The translations under genes and the position numbers were made by a program. This document shows, in pieces, positions 8,157 to 16,389 of a DNA stretch of 64,000 bases. Within the stretch, counting starts at the first letter, position 1; every line of letters starts with the position of its first letter. The notes under the pieces were generated by a model that saw nothing but the letters and a program-made list of their open reading frames with translations, did no database searches and was not told the DNA's origin. Location: positions 363,465-427,464 of the forward strand of contig NZ_JAYDZX010000017.1 in the NCBI RefSeq assembly GCF_035607535.1. The letters are read 5' to 3'. Source of the DNA: Salinimicrobium sp035607535. Lineage in GTDB: Bacteria > Bacteroidota > Bacteroidia > Flavobacteriales > Flavobacteriaceae.

Positions 8157-9080
8157 TCAAACCCGAATTACAAAGTGCTCCTTCTCCTGTTCTCTGCGAA
8201 AGAATACCAATCCCCAATGAAAAGTATCTATAGAAACTCTCACTTTCGGATGTGCCTTTATCTCTTCCCATGCTTCTTCCATACCTTTTGACCAATGGAT
8301 GTCGTCAAAGATTATGACAGAGTCGTTGTGAATAGTTGGAAGTAGCTTTTCAAAATAGGATAATGTCGCTTCTTTTTGATGGTTACCGTCGATGTAAACT
8401 AGATCGTAGTTAGGAGTTGGGAGTTGGGAATTCGGAGTTTTGAGTTGTAAGTTGTCGGTTGTCAGTTGTGAGTTGTCGGTTATCGGTTGACTGTCTTTAA
8501 AAGGTTGAGGAAAGGACGATCGATTTGCTGTTGGAGAAGAATTGGGATTTGGGATTTGGAATTTGGAATTTTCCCTGTTCTCTAAGACATCCTCAAATCT
8601 CCCAACGATAAGCTGAATATTATTGATTCTGAAGTCATTAAATTTTTCCCCTGCTATTGCAGCAGTTTCCGGACATCCTTCAATGGTGGTGATCTTCACC
8701 TCATTTCCTGCCGCCATGGCTGCTGTTCCCAGTCCGAGGTGGGTGCCTAGTTCCAGGGCATGATCCACTTCTAAATACCTTACCAGCCGATTCAGAAGTC
8801 GGGCGCGTTTGGGAGAAATCCCGGCGTTTTTTACCATTTTTGACACCTCCCGTTCGTCTGATGTGAAGACCCTGCTGCCGGCGCCAAAGTCTTTTAATTT
8901 AATTTTTCTTTTGTCCTGCAGTAAAGATTGACGGTATTGCTTCAGAATAGAGTAGGAGGGATATTTTTTTTTATCATAAAAACATTTGGTCACCAGACTA
9001 TAAACAAACGGCGAATGCACTCCATGTTGGTTGGTGGAGCGTAATAAAAAATCAAAATATGCTGGTATGAGATGAATCAT
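8157..9080 (-). CDS. class I SAM-dependent methyltransferase with in-frame repeat insert
   Basis: A Rossmann-fold methyltransferase resembling O-methyltransferase-like proteins. The SAM-binding glycine motif is ALELGTHLGLGTAAMA (residues 108-123), followed by TTIEGCPETAAIA, VYIDGNHQKEAT and the acidic VIIFDDIHWSKGMEEAW. Between the beta-4 region and VYIDG sit about 57 residues (about 168-224) of low complexity rich in N, Q, S, T and P (SQPITDNSQLTTDNLQ). These are encoded by heptamer repeats and are not expected in the family. The protein is 307 residues; removing the insert gives about 250, the usual size. The frame is preserved, so the gene may still work. The substrate is unknown. Confidence 0.85.
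   Translation of the reverse strand: MIHLIPAYFDFLLRSTNQHGVHSPFVYSLVTKCFYDKKKYPSYSILKQYRQSLLQDKRKIKLKDFGAGSRVFTSDEREVSKMVKNAGISPKRARLLNRLVRYLEVDHALELGTHLGLGTAAMAAGNEVKITTIEGCPETAAIAGEKFNDFRINNIQLIVGRFEDVLENRENSKFQIPNPNSSPTANRSSFPQPFKDSQPITDNSQLTTDNLQLKTPNSQLPTPNYDLVYIDGNHQKEATLSYFEKLLPTIHNDSVIIFDDIHWSKGMEEAWEEIKAHPKVRVSIDTFHWGLVFFRREQEKEHFVIRV
8409..8575. repeat. heptamer repeat expansion inside a coding region
   Basis: Eleven consecutive heptamers at 8414-8490 (GAGTTGG, GAGTTGG, GAATTCG, GAGTTTT, GAGTTGT, AAGTTGT, CGGTTGT and so on) and four more at 8544-8571 (GGGATTT twice, GGAATTT twice). All lie inside the methyltransferase gene and stay open in its frame. Confidence 0.9.
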
Positions 9081-9171
9081 ATTTTAATCATGAAGATTTT
9101 TAAAATTCCAAAATACGAGTACCAAATTCCAAGTCTGCCACAACCTTGAACTTTAAACATTGAACCTGGAA
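9081..9171. repeat. heptamer-type gap sequence
   Basis: The 91-bp gap holds degenerate 7-bp words: ATTCCAA and GTACCAA, then CTTGAAC, TTTAAAC, ATTGAAC and CTGGAAT (9145-9172). They run into the stop codon of the ABC-F gene. On that gene's strand the last group is GTT-type. Confidence 0.65.
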
Positions 9172-11040
9172 TTAGCCAAGGGCTTTGTCTCCCAACTCAA
9201 ACCACCTTTCGGTCTTTTGCTCGATCTCCTCTTCGATCTTGCTCAATTCTTTTGATGTTTTTTCAATTTCCTCCGGACTTAGATCCTGAAGAAATTTTTG
9301 CTGCACTTCTTCCTTTTTCTTTTCCAGGTTGTGGATCTCCTTTTCGAGCTTGTTGTATTCCTTCTGCTCGTTATAGGTGAGTCCGGTGCCGGTGTTGCTT
9401 TCTTTTTTCCAGGACTTTTTATCAGAAACTGCTTCCGGCTTTTCTTCAGGTTTGCTCTCGGGGCTCGCTTCGTACTCGCGGTAGTCGGTATAATTTCCTG
9501 GGAAATCTTCGATCTCTGCATTGCCTTTGAAAACGAACAGGTGATCCACGATCTTATCCATAAAGTACCTGTCGTGGGAAACCACCACCAGACAACCAGG
9601 GAAATCGAGCAGGAAATTTTCCAGCACGTTCAGGGTTACGATGTCCAGATCGTTGGTAGGTTCATCCAGAATTAGAAAATTCGGATTCTGAATAAGCACC
9701 GTACACAGGTAAAGCCGTTTCTTTTCCCCTCCACTCAGCTTATCTACATAATCATACTGCTTCTTACGGTCAAAAAGGAAACGCTCGAGCAGCTGCTGAG
9801 CAGAGATCTGCCGGCCCTTTTTCAGCGGGATATAATCTCCAAATTCCCTTATCACGTCGATCACCTTCTGACCTTCCTTGACCTCAATTCCGCGCTGAGT
9901 GTAGTATCCAAACTTTATAGTTTCTCCAATAGTTATCTTTCCGGAGTCAGGTTGAAGTCCGCCGGTGAGGATGTTCAGAAAAGTGGATTTTCCGGTACCG
10001 TTTTTTCCGATGATCCCAATACGATCTCCCGGCTGAAAGTTATAATTAAATTTGTCCAGCAGCTGCAGATCTCCAAAGCTTTTTGAGACATTATGGAACT
10101 CCACGATCTTGTTTCCCAGCCGCTCCATATTGATCTCGAGCTGTACCTGATGGTCATTGCGACGTTTTGAGGCACGATCTTTTATCTCATAAAAATCATC
10201 AATCCGGGATTTGGATTTGGTGGTACGGGCTTTCGGCTGCCGGCGCATCCAATCCAGTTCCTTTTTAAAAAGCTGTTTTGCCTTATCTGTATTTGTCTGC
10301 TCTAATGCAACGCGTTCATCCTTTTTGCTAAGGTAGTAGGAGTAGTTTCCTTTATAGGTGTAGAGGTTTCCATCCTCCAGTTCCACGATCTCATTACACA
10401 CCCGCTCCAGGAAATACCTGTCGTGAGTCACCATGAAGATGGTGAAGTTTTCCTTTCGGAAGAATTCCTCCAGCCACTCGATCATATCCAGGTCCAGGTG
10501 GTTGGTAGGCTCATCCATAATGATTAGGTCCGGTTTATTTAGGATCATCGAAGCCAGCGCCAGACGTTTTTTTTGTCCGCCGCTAAGGCTGCCGACCATC
10601 GCGTGCAGATCTTCCAGCTTCAGCTTAAAGAGGATCTGTTTATAGGTAGTCTCAAAATCCCATGCCTGATGCGAATCCATCTGTTCAAAAGCCTTTTGAT
10701 AAACATCGGCATCTTCAGGATTTTCAAGAGCCTTTTCATAACGTTCGATCACCTTGAGGATCTCATTATCTGAAGCGAAAATAGTTTGCTCTACGGTTAA
10801 CTTCGGATCCAAATTGGGTTCCTGCGGAAGAAAAGCAGTGGTGATATCTTTGCGATAAACTACCTTTCCGGCATCAGGGATATCAGCCCCCGAAAGGATG
10901 TTTAACAGGGAAGTTTTTCCTGTTCCATTCTTGGCTACAAAACCGACTTTGTCCCCCTCGTTGATCCCAAAGGAGATTCCCGAGAAAAGCTCCCGCTCGC
11001 CATAAGCTTTAGCTACATTTTCAACAGATAGATAATTCAC
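9172..11040 (-). CDS. ABC-F family ATP-binding protein (Uup/EttA-like)
   Basis: A duplicated ATPase without membrane segments. ABC-F proteins act on ribosomes as translation factors or resistance factors. The first domain has Walker A VAKNGTGKTSLLN, signature LSGGQKKRLALA and Walker B LIIMDEPTNHLDLD. The second has GIIGKNGTGKSTFLN, LSGGEKKRLYL and FLILDEPTNDLDI. A linker with arginine- and lysine-rich helices (MRRQPKARTTKSKSR) and a C-terminal coiled coil (EQKEYNKLEKEIHNLEKKK) resemble Uup. The GTG at 11040 (NYLSVENVAKAYG) is chosen as start: the frame is open to an ATG at 11079, but a promoter -7 box lies between the two. Length is 622 residues. Confidence 0.93.
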   Translation of the reverse strand: MNYLSVENVAKAYGERELFSGISFGINEGDKVGFVAKNGTGKTSLLNILSGADIPDAGKVVYRKDITTAFLPQEPNLDPKLTVEQTIFASDNEILKVIERYEKALENPEDADVYQKAFEQMDSHQAWDFETTYKQILFKLKLEDLHAMVGSLSGGQKKRLALASMILNKPDLIIMDEPTNHLDLDMIEWLEEFFRKENFTIFMVTHDRYFLERVCNEIVELEDGNLYTYKGNYSYYLSKKDERVALEQTNTDKAKQLFKKELDWMRRQPKARTTKSKSRIDDFYEIKDRASKRRNDHQVQLEINMERLGNKIVEFHNVSKSFGDLQLLDKFNYNFQPGDRIGIIGKNGTGKSTFLNILTGGLQPDSGKITIGETIKFGYYTQRGIEVKEGQKVIDVIREFGDYIPLKKGRQISAQQLLERFLFDRKKQYDYVDKLSGGEKKRLYLCTVLIQNPNFLILDEPTNDLDIVTLNVLENFLLDFPGCLVVVSHDRYFMDKIVDHLFVFKGNAEIEDFPGNYTDYREYEASPESKPEEKPEAVSDKKSWKKESNTGTGLTYNEQKEYNKLEKEIHNLEKKKEEVQQKFLQDLSPEEIEKTSKELSKIEEEIEQKTERWFELGDKALG

Positions 11041-11054
11041 GCAGATATTTTTGG

Positions 11055-11086
11055 CAAAAGTAGGTATTTCAATGATCAATTAGCAA
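11055..11086 (-). promoter_or_regulatory. promoter of the ABC-F gene
   Basis: Minus strand: TTG (11084-11086), a 21-nt spacer, then TACTTTTG (11055-11062), matching TAnnTTTG. It lies 14 nt upstream of the GTG start at 11040. It would exclude the more upstream ATG at 11079 from the transcript. Confidence 0.55.
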
Positions 11087-11454
11087 TAACAATTAAAGGG
11101 AGAAATTTCAATTTACAAGCACCAAATTCCAAACTTGATTTGAAGATTTGAAAATTTGAAAATTTGAAGATAAAGAGGGGTTGGCTTTTGGCTGTTGGCC
11201 TTTGGCTCATTTCCGGAGGTTGGGGTGGTAATCCTGATGACGAGAGATCTTCAAAAAATCGCAAGCTTGAAATCGTGCAACTGGAACCAAACATTTTCCT
11301 CCTACCTGCAACAGAAAAAACCCACAACACATAACTCGCAACCCGCTTTACATACTTATTTTCTAAATCCTGCGTTATAATTGGACAATTTATTGGACGT
11401 ATATAAAAAAATCCTTTTTATTTGTATACCAATTTGAAGTATATTCCAAATCTT
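11087..11454. repeat. non-coding gap with heptamer arrays
   Basis: No gene is seen. Period-7 tracts are present: ATTTGAA/AATTTGA words at 11130-11170; GGTTGGC, TTTTGGC, TGTTGGC and CTTTGGC at 11179-11206; and ACAACAC, ATAACTC and GCAACCC near 11325-11350. Read on each neighbour's coding strand, the two core-bearing arrays (11179-11206 and 11325-11350) are AAC-type before start codons. The gap must also carry the promoter of the plus-strand barrel gene. Confidence 0.65.
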
Positions 11455-12153
11455 ATGAAAAATTATCTGCTAGGCCTGCTTTTTATTTTTGCGGCTACTT
11501 CTACCGCTTTTTCTCAAACTACTTTCGAATACGGACTCAAAGGAGGAATCAATTATTCTATGGGTGGAGAAGTGGAAGGATTTGACTCTACTCTCAACTA
11601 TTGGGATGGGATTGCGGAAGGTGTGGGAGCAATTGGGTTCCATGGTGGGGTTTTTGGGCAGGTAAACTTTGGCAAATTCTTCATTCGTCCCGAGGTGGTT
11701 TATAATTCTTTAATCCAGGAATTTGAGATCCCTAAAAGAGAAGAAAATACTGAATATTCGGTGCAGACTTTTACTATTCCAATGATGGTGGGATATAATA
11801 TTTGGGGTCCTCTCGATCTGTATGCTGGACCCGTATATTCAAATGTTCTTGATGCACGGATTGAAGGAGATGAATCTAATGCTCTTATAGTTTTTCAAAA
11901 TACCCCAATAAATGCTCAAGTAGGTGCGAAAGTTGAAATTGGCCGTTTCGGCCTGGATGTAAGATATGAGCATTCTTTGTCAGATCCAGAGGTCCAGAGT
12001 TTGGACTTCGATAACAAACTTTTTGGTGGAAACCAGGGTGGGGCTAACCGTGGTGCTTTTAATGATTCTAGGCTAAATCAGGTGATTGTCAGTCTTATTT
12101 TTAAAATAGGGGGTCCCGGTCTTAACGAGAGAAGGAGGAGAGCCTGTTACTAA
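11455..12153 (+). CDS. PorT-like outer-membrane beta-barrel protein
   Basis: A 232-residue secreted protein. The start chosen is the ATG at 11455, because it gives a clean signal peptide (MKNYLLGLLFIFAATSTAFS, cleavage likely before or after Q20). An in-frame ATG at 11422 would bury the signal. The mature part alternates short strands and turns typical of the outer-membrane beta-barrel family (FEYGLKGGINYS, GFHGGVFGQVNFGKFFIRPEV, LDLYAGPVYS, FGLDVRYEHSLSD). It ends with a strand, LNQVIVSLIFKIG, then a basic tail. An outer-membrane location is inferred. It stands alone, upstream of the polysaccharide genes. The function is unknown. Confidence 0.85.
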   Translation: MKNYLLGLLFIFAATSTAFSQTTFEYGLKGGINYSMGGEVEGFDSTLNYWDGIAEGVGAIGFHGGVFGQVNFGKFFIRPEVVYNSLIQEFEIPKREENTEYSVQTFTIPMMVGYNIWGPLDLYAGPVYSNVLDARIEGDESNALIVFQNTPINAQVGAKVEIGRFGLDVRYEHSLSDPEVQSLDFDNKLFGGNQGGANRGAFNDSRLNQVIVSLIFKIGGPGLNERRRRACY

Positions 12154-12513
12154 AGTAAGCAGTGCACAGTACTAAGTTGGCAGTTTTTCAGAGAAACAAG
12201 AGCCAAGAATCAAGAGTCAAGACTTTTTATTGTGGTAGGTGCTCAGTGATTAAAATCCAGTCCACCATCTGATGTTATACTCCTTCGCTAAAAAAACGTG
12301 GTTCGGGGGACATAACATTTCGCAATTTAAACCCAACCCCGCCAATAGCTAAAGACCAATGGCTTTTATTCCTCTGACTCTCTTCTCATTAATTTATACC
12401 CATTGGACATCTACAAAATCATACTTCGCCCTCCGTACTTCTAAAATCGTATTTCCACTAACTTCATTTAACAAACTAGTGCTTCAATTATTTTATTATT
12501 AACATTCAAAACC
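12154..12513. other. non-coding gap before the polysaccharide locus
   Basis: No gene is seen. A short heptamer array lies at 12198-12224 (CAAGAGC, CAAGAAT, CAAGAGT, CAAGAC). The rest is low-information sequence leading to the wza-like promoter. Confidence 0.6.
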
Positions 12514-12521
12514 TATATTTG
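12514..12521 (+). promoter_or_regulatory. candidate -7 box for the wza-wzc pair
   Basis: TATATTTG matches the Bacteroidota TAnnTTTG consensus. It ends 20 nt before the ATG at 12542. No TTG is found at the expected -33 distance, so only half of the signal is present. Confidence 0.4.
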
Positions 12522-12541
12522 TCTATACCTATTTATCCATA

Positions 12542-13330
12542 ATGAGTGTCAGGCATTTAGTTGCAATTGTTAGTTTGTTAATGTTCGTTTCCTCTTGTGT
12601 GCCTACAAAGAGGTTGAAATACCTTCAGGAAACAGAGGCAACAACAGATAGTATTATTACAGTAGAAAGGATCCAGAAGCCTTATATAATACAGGTAAAT
12701 GACCTCTTAAGTATTCGGGTTAAGGCGATCGATCAGGATGCAGTGGGAATGTTCAATCCTATTGGAGATGAGAATCCTAATGCTACAGGTGAAGAAAGAC
12801 TTTACTATGACGGATTTCTTGTTGATGCTCATGGAAACATAAGAGTTCCGACTTTGGGAGAGGTAAATGTGCTAGGATATACAGTTGATGAGGTTAGAGA
12901 AAAAATTGAGAAAGCGCTTTTGGAGAATTATTTTAAAGAGCAGGCAAATATTTTTGTTACGGTAAAGCTGGCAGGAATAAGATATACTACCATTGGAGAA
13001 ATAGGATCCGGAAGTCAGGTGATCTATAAAGAGCAGGTGACGATCATGGAGGCTATTGCAAATGCAGGAGATATTTCAGAATTTGGGGACAGGACAGATG
13101 TGGTGATCGTAAGGCAATACCCGGGAGGGGAGAAGCGGCACCATATAGATCTTACAACCATTGATGCTATGAGGTCACCCTATTACTATATTCAACCCAA
13201 CGACCTCATCATAGTAAATCCTCTACCACAAAAGACGATTGGGCTTGGTACCACTGGGCTGGAAGTTTTCAGGACCGTAACTTCCGTTCTGGCATTAGTT
13301 GTTAGTAGTGTTTTAATATTTACACGATGA
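12542..13330 (+). CDS. wza: polysaccharide export outer-membrane lipoprotein (Wza-like)
   Basis: The outer-membrane export channel subunit for capsule or exopolysaccharide. A lipoprotein signal with lipobox FVSSC puts the lipidated cysteine at residue 19. A polysaccharide-export domain follows (YIIQVNDLLSIRV, then GFLVDAHGNIRVPTLGEVNVLGYTVDEV), with a SLBB-like segment (YTTIGEIGSGSQVIYKEQVTIMEAI) at about residues 150-170. The protein is short (262 residues) for Wza and ends in a hydrophobic helix (TVTSVLALVVSSVLIF), as seen in Bacteroidota homologues. The kinase gene follows after 3 bp, so the two are co-transcribed. Confidence 0.92.
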   Translation: MSVRHLVAIVSLLMFVSSCVPTKRLKYLQETEATTDSIITVERIQKPYIIQVNDLLSIRVKAIDQDAVGMFNPIGDENPNATGEERLYYDGFLVDAHGNIRVPTLGEVNVLGYTVDEVREKIEKALLENYFKEQANIFVTVKLAGIRYTTIGEIGSGSQVIYKEQVTIMEAIANAGDISEFGDRTDVVIVRQYPGGEKRHHIDLTTIDAMRSPYYYIQPNDLIIVNPLPQKTIGLGTTGLEVFRTVTSVLALVVSSVLIFTR

Positions 13331-13333
13331 CGT

Positions 13334-15805
13334 ATGGCACATGAAGATGATCACATTAGCGATGTAGGCTCCACCTTTGATTTTAAGGGTTTTGTACTAA
13401 AGGTTTTCAGTTACTGGCAGCTTATTTTGATTTCCATAGCTATAAGCGTTGGGGTAGCATATTATAACAATGTAAGAAAGCTTCCTGTATACAGACTTGG
13501 AAATTCTATTTCCATTAAAGACGACCAGAACCCTTTCTTTACCAGTAATACCAGTCTTACCTTTAACTGGGGCGGTACCTCCGACAAGGTTAACACTGCT
13601 ATGACTATTCTACGCTCTCGCTCACATAATGAAGAGGTAGTAGAGCGGCTTCAATATTATATTGGATATCAGCAGGACGGGAAATATCAACGGGTGAATG
13701 CCTACGGATTTACACCCTTTAAAGTAGTGGCTGATACTGCAGCTTTTCAGGCTCAGGGAAAAACCTTTACCATCAGATTTAAGGACCCTGAGACCTTTAC
13801 CCTGAGCACAAATTTTTCCGGAGGCAGTACTTCCGTATTTAATTACCGAACAAAAGAATATTCTTCTGTAGTGGTTGAAGATGGGTTGTTTGAGAGGGAA
13901 TACAGATTGAACGAGCCAATAAATCTACCTTTTTTCAGCGGAACTCTCATTCCCACAAAAACTTCACCCGTAATAGATAAACCCTTTTATGTACATTTTA
14001 AGCACTTTGATGGAACGGTGGGACGGTGGAAAGGGGTTTCTGTAAGTCCCCAGTCACAAGGGGCTTCTGTATTAAATCTTTCTCTTACAGGAGATAATAA
14101 AGCCGAAATAGTTGACTATCTCAACGGCACAGTAAGAGTGCTAAGCCAAAATATGCTGGAGCGAAAAAACCTTTTTGCGACCAAGACAATCAGGTTTATT
14201 GACAGTTCCCTTAACGTAAAAGCAATGGAGCTTAAGGTGGTGGAAGATGAATTGAACAATTTCAGAAACACCAATTCCATTCTCGATATTTCTGCGGAAA
14301 GCAGTCAGTTGAATTCAAAGCTGACAGCATTAGATGTGCGCAAGGAAAATATCGCCCGGCAGCTGGCCTATTACGAAACCCTTCAGGATTACCTGCAAAC
14401 ACGGAGTGATTATTCCGATGTGCCTGCGCCATCTGTAGCCGGGATCGCTGAAGGAAGTATTGTTAGTGGCGTGGGAAGGATTCTTACTTTGGCGGAAGAG
14501 CGGCGGAAATATGAGTATTCCTTACAGGAAAATTCTCCTGTTTTTAATGACATAGATCGGCAGATCAATGCAGTAAAAGATGTTTTACTGGAGAATATGG
14601 CTTCCTCCCAGGACCTGCTAAGAAGGGAGCTTAGGGAAATCAATCGCGATATTGCCCTGGCCGAAGGGGAGATAAGGAAACTGCCACAGGAAGAGCAGGA
14701 TCTGCTTAAGATTCAACGTAAGTACTCTATAAGTGAGCGCACTTACAATATGTTTCTGGAAAAGCGCAGTGAAGCCGGACTCATTAAAGCGGCGAACGTA
14801 AGTGATGTGATGGTGATCGATACCGCCAAAGATACCGGTGGGGGACAGATAGGACCCAACACACAGCTCAATTATGTAATGGCGCTAATGGTAGGTGGAA
14901 TGATTCCTCTTACATTCGTCTTCCTGCTGGTGTTCCTGAATACAAACGTGCATAACGCACAGGAGGTGACGAGGCTTTCACCAATTCCTATTCTGGGGAT
15001 GATCGGGAAAAGCAGAATGGATACCAATCTTGCAGTTTTTAATAAACCTAAATCCGCTATTGCTGAAGGGTTTAGGGGACTGCGATCCAGTCTGCAGTTT
15101 ATGTATAAAAAACAAGGTGTTACCGGCTCAAAAACAGTACTTATTACTTCGTCTGTTTCAGGGGAAGGGAAAACCTTCTGTGCCATGAACCTGGCAACGG
15201 TTTTTGCCCTGAGCGAGAAGAAAACCGTGCTACTGGGTGCTGACTTGCGAAAGCCGAAGATCTTTGATGATTTCAAGATCAACAACGACGTGGGAGTAGT
15301 CAACTATTTAATTGGTCAGGAGTCTCTTGAAAATATTATTCAGCCCAGTATGGTGCCACACCTGGACGTGATAACGGCAGGGCCTATTCCGCCGAACCCT
15401 TCCGAATTGCTTATGAATGAGCAGATGGAAACCCTGATGAATAAATTGAAAGAACGCTACGATTATATCATCATGGATACCCCGCCGGTCGGGGTAGTTG
15501 CCGATGCGCTTAACCTCATCAAATATGCCGATGCTACTTTATATCTAATCCGCCAGGATTACACAAAACGGGGCATGCTGGAGGTAATTAATGAAAAATA
15601 CAACAAGGGCGAAGTTAAAAATATCTCGTTTGTGTTGAACCACTTTATTCACCGGGCCAAATATGGCTACGGCTATGGCTACGGCTATGGTTACGGTTAT
15701 GGCTATGGTTACGGCCAATACGGAAAAGGATACGGACAGGAAGATAATACTTTGAAAAAGCGTTGGAAGAAGAAGTGGAGGGAGGTTCTTCGCAACTTCG
15801 AATAG
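13334..15805 (+). CDS. wzc: polysaccharide co-polymerase / tyrosine autokinase (Wzc-like)
   Basis: An inner-membrane chain-length regulator fused to a BY-kinase; it controls capsule polymerisation and export with Wza. There is a Wzz-type N-terminal region with a first membrane helix at about 28-45, a long coiled-coil periplasmic region, and a second helix near 511-532 (MALMVGGMIPLTFVFLL). The kinase domain carries Walker A SVSGEGKTF (about 605-613), Walker A' GADLRKP (about 635) and Walker B IIMDTPPVG (about 713). The C-terminus holds a Tyr-Gly repeat (about 775-800, then QYGKGYG) instead of a spaced tyrosine cluster; these tyrosines are the expected autophosphorylation sites. Length is 823 residues. 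Confidence 0.95.
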   Translation: MAHEDDHISDVGSTFDFKGFVLKVFSYWQLILISIAISVGVAYYNNVRKLPVYRLGNSISIKDDQNPFFTSNTSLTFNWGGTSDKVNTAMTILRSRSHNEEVVERLQYYIGYQQDGKYQRVNAYGFTPFKVVADTAAFQAQGKTFTIRFKDPETFTLSTNFSGGSTSVFNYRTKEYSSVVVEDGLFEREYRLNEPINLPFFSGTLIPTKTSPVIDKPFYVHFKHFDGTVGRWKGVSVSPQSQGASVLNLSLTGDNKAEIVDYLNGTVRVLSQNMLERKNLFATKTIRFIDSSLNVKAMELKVVEDELNNFRNTNSILDISAESSQLNSKLTALDVRKENIARQLAYYETLQDYLQTRSDYSDVPAPSVAGIAEGSIVSGVGRILTLAEERRKYEYSLQENSPVFNDIDRQINAVKDVLLENMASSQDLLRRELREINRDIALAEGEIRKLPQEEQDLLKIQRKYSISERTYNMFLEKRSEAGLIKAANVSDVMVIDTAKDTGGGQIGPNTQLNYVMALMVGGMIPLTFVFLLVFLNTNVHNAQEVTRLSPIPILGMIGKSRMDTNLAVFNKPKSAIAEGFRGLRSSLQFMYKKQGVTGSKTVLITSSVSGEGKTFCAMNLATVFALSEKKTVLLGADLRKPKIFDDFKINNDVGVVNYLIGQESLENIIQPSMVPHLDVITAGPIPPNPSELLMNEQMETLMNKLKERYDYIIMDTPPVGVVADALNLIKYADATLYLIRQDYTKRGMLEVINEKYNKGEVKNISFVLNHFIHRAKYGYGYGYGYGYGYGYGYGQYGKGYGQEDNTLKKRWKKKWREVLRNFE
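15661..15720 (+). repeat. in-frame 6/12-bp repeat encoding a Tyr-Gly tail
   Basis: A tract of alternating TATGGC/TACGGC-like hexamers at the 3' end of the wzc-like gene encodes nine or so Tyr-Gly pairs. The repeated DNA could change copy number by slippage in steps of two residues without breaking the frame. Confidence 0.85.
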
Positions 15806-15927
15806 TTCTCGCTTTGCTGCAATAGTGGAGAGAGGGGAGAGGAGAGTGGAAAGTCTGTACCTTAAGGAGCTTTTCTCACGTGGCTCGCAATAGAGGAAAG
15901 CGAAAGTTCAAACCAAATAAAGATCCA

Positions 15928-16299
15928 ATGGAAGAAGTGAAGTTTAATTTTGAAGATCTTAAAGTATATCAAAAAGCTCTGGATTTTATTGATTACACCT
16001 ATTCCTTGACTGCTGAGTTTCCCAGGGAAGAGCTTTACGGACTAACTTCCCAGTTTAACCGTTCAGCTGTATCTATTGCGCTGAATACCTCCGAAGGTTC
16101 TGGAGATACAGATGCTCAATTCCACAGATATCTTCAAGCAGCCGCTGATTCTGTTAGGGAATGTGTGACTTGTTCCACAGTTGCTTTTAGGAGAAAGTAT
16201 ATTCGAGAGGAAGAAAATAAAAAGGCCAGACTCATGCTGCTTGAAATTTTAAAGATGATAAGTAGCTTGCAACGATACCTGAAGTCTAAAAAGAAATAA
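15928..16299 (+). CDS. four helix bundle protein (23S rRNA IVP-like)
   Basis: A 123-residue protein of the four-helix-bundle family related to proteins encoded in 23S rRNA intervening sequences. Family hallmarks are FEDLKVYQKALDF near the N-terminus, LYGLTSQFNRSAVSIALNTSEGSG in the middle and HRYLQAAADSVRECVT. The function is unknown. A GTG further upstream (15880) would add 16 basic residues; the ATG at 15928 is chosen because it gives the family's usual start. It follows the wzc-like gene by about 120 bp on the same strand. A second member closes the locus at 63.5 kb. Confidence 0.85.
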   Translation: MEEVKFNFEDLKVYQKALDFIDYTYSLTAEFPREELYGLTSQFNRSAVSIALNTSEGSGDTDAQFHRYLQAAADSVRECVTCSTVAFRRKYIREEENKKARLMLLEILKMISSLQRYLKSKKK

Positions 16300-16389
16300 G
16301 TTATTTTAAAGACTATCCTCTCACCACTTTCCCCTATTTACTAAGAAAGTGTTTTCACAGACTATCCTCTTTCCTCTCTTCACTTCCCT

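Noticed and set aside
7759..8233. Overlapping short frames of 79-120 residues on both strands.
   Set aside because: They translate the dispersed direct repeats and heptamers; no family features, biased composition, and they are not independent of the repeats.
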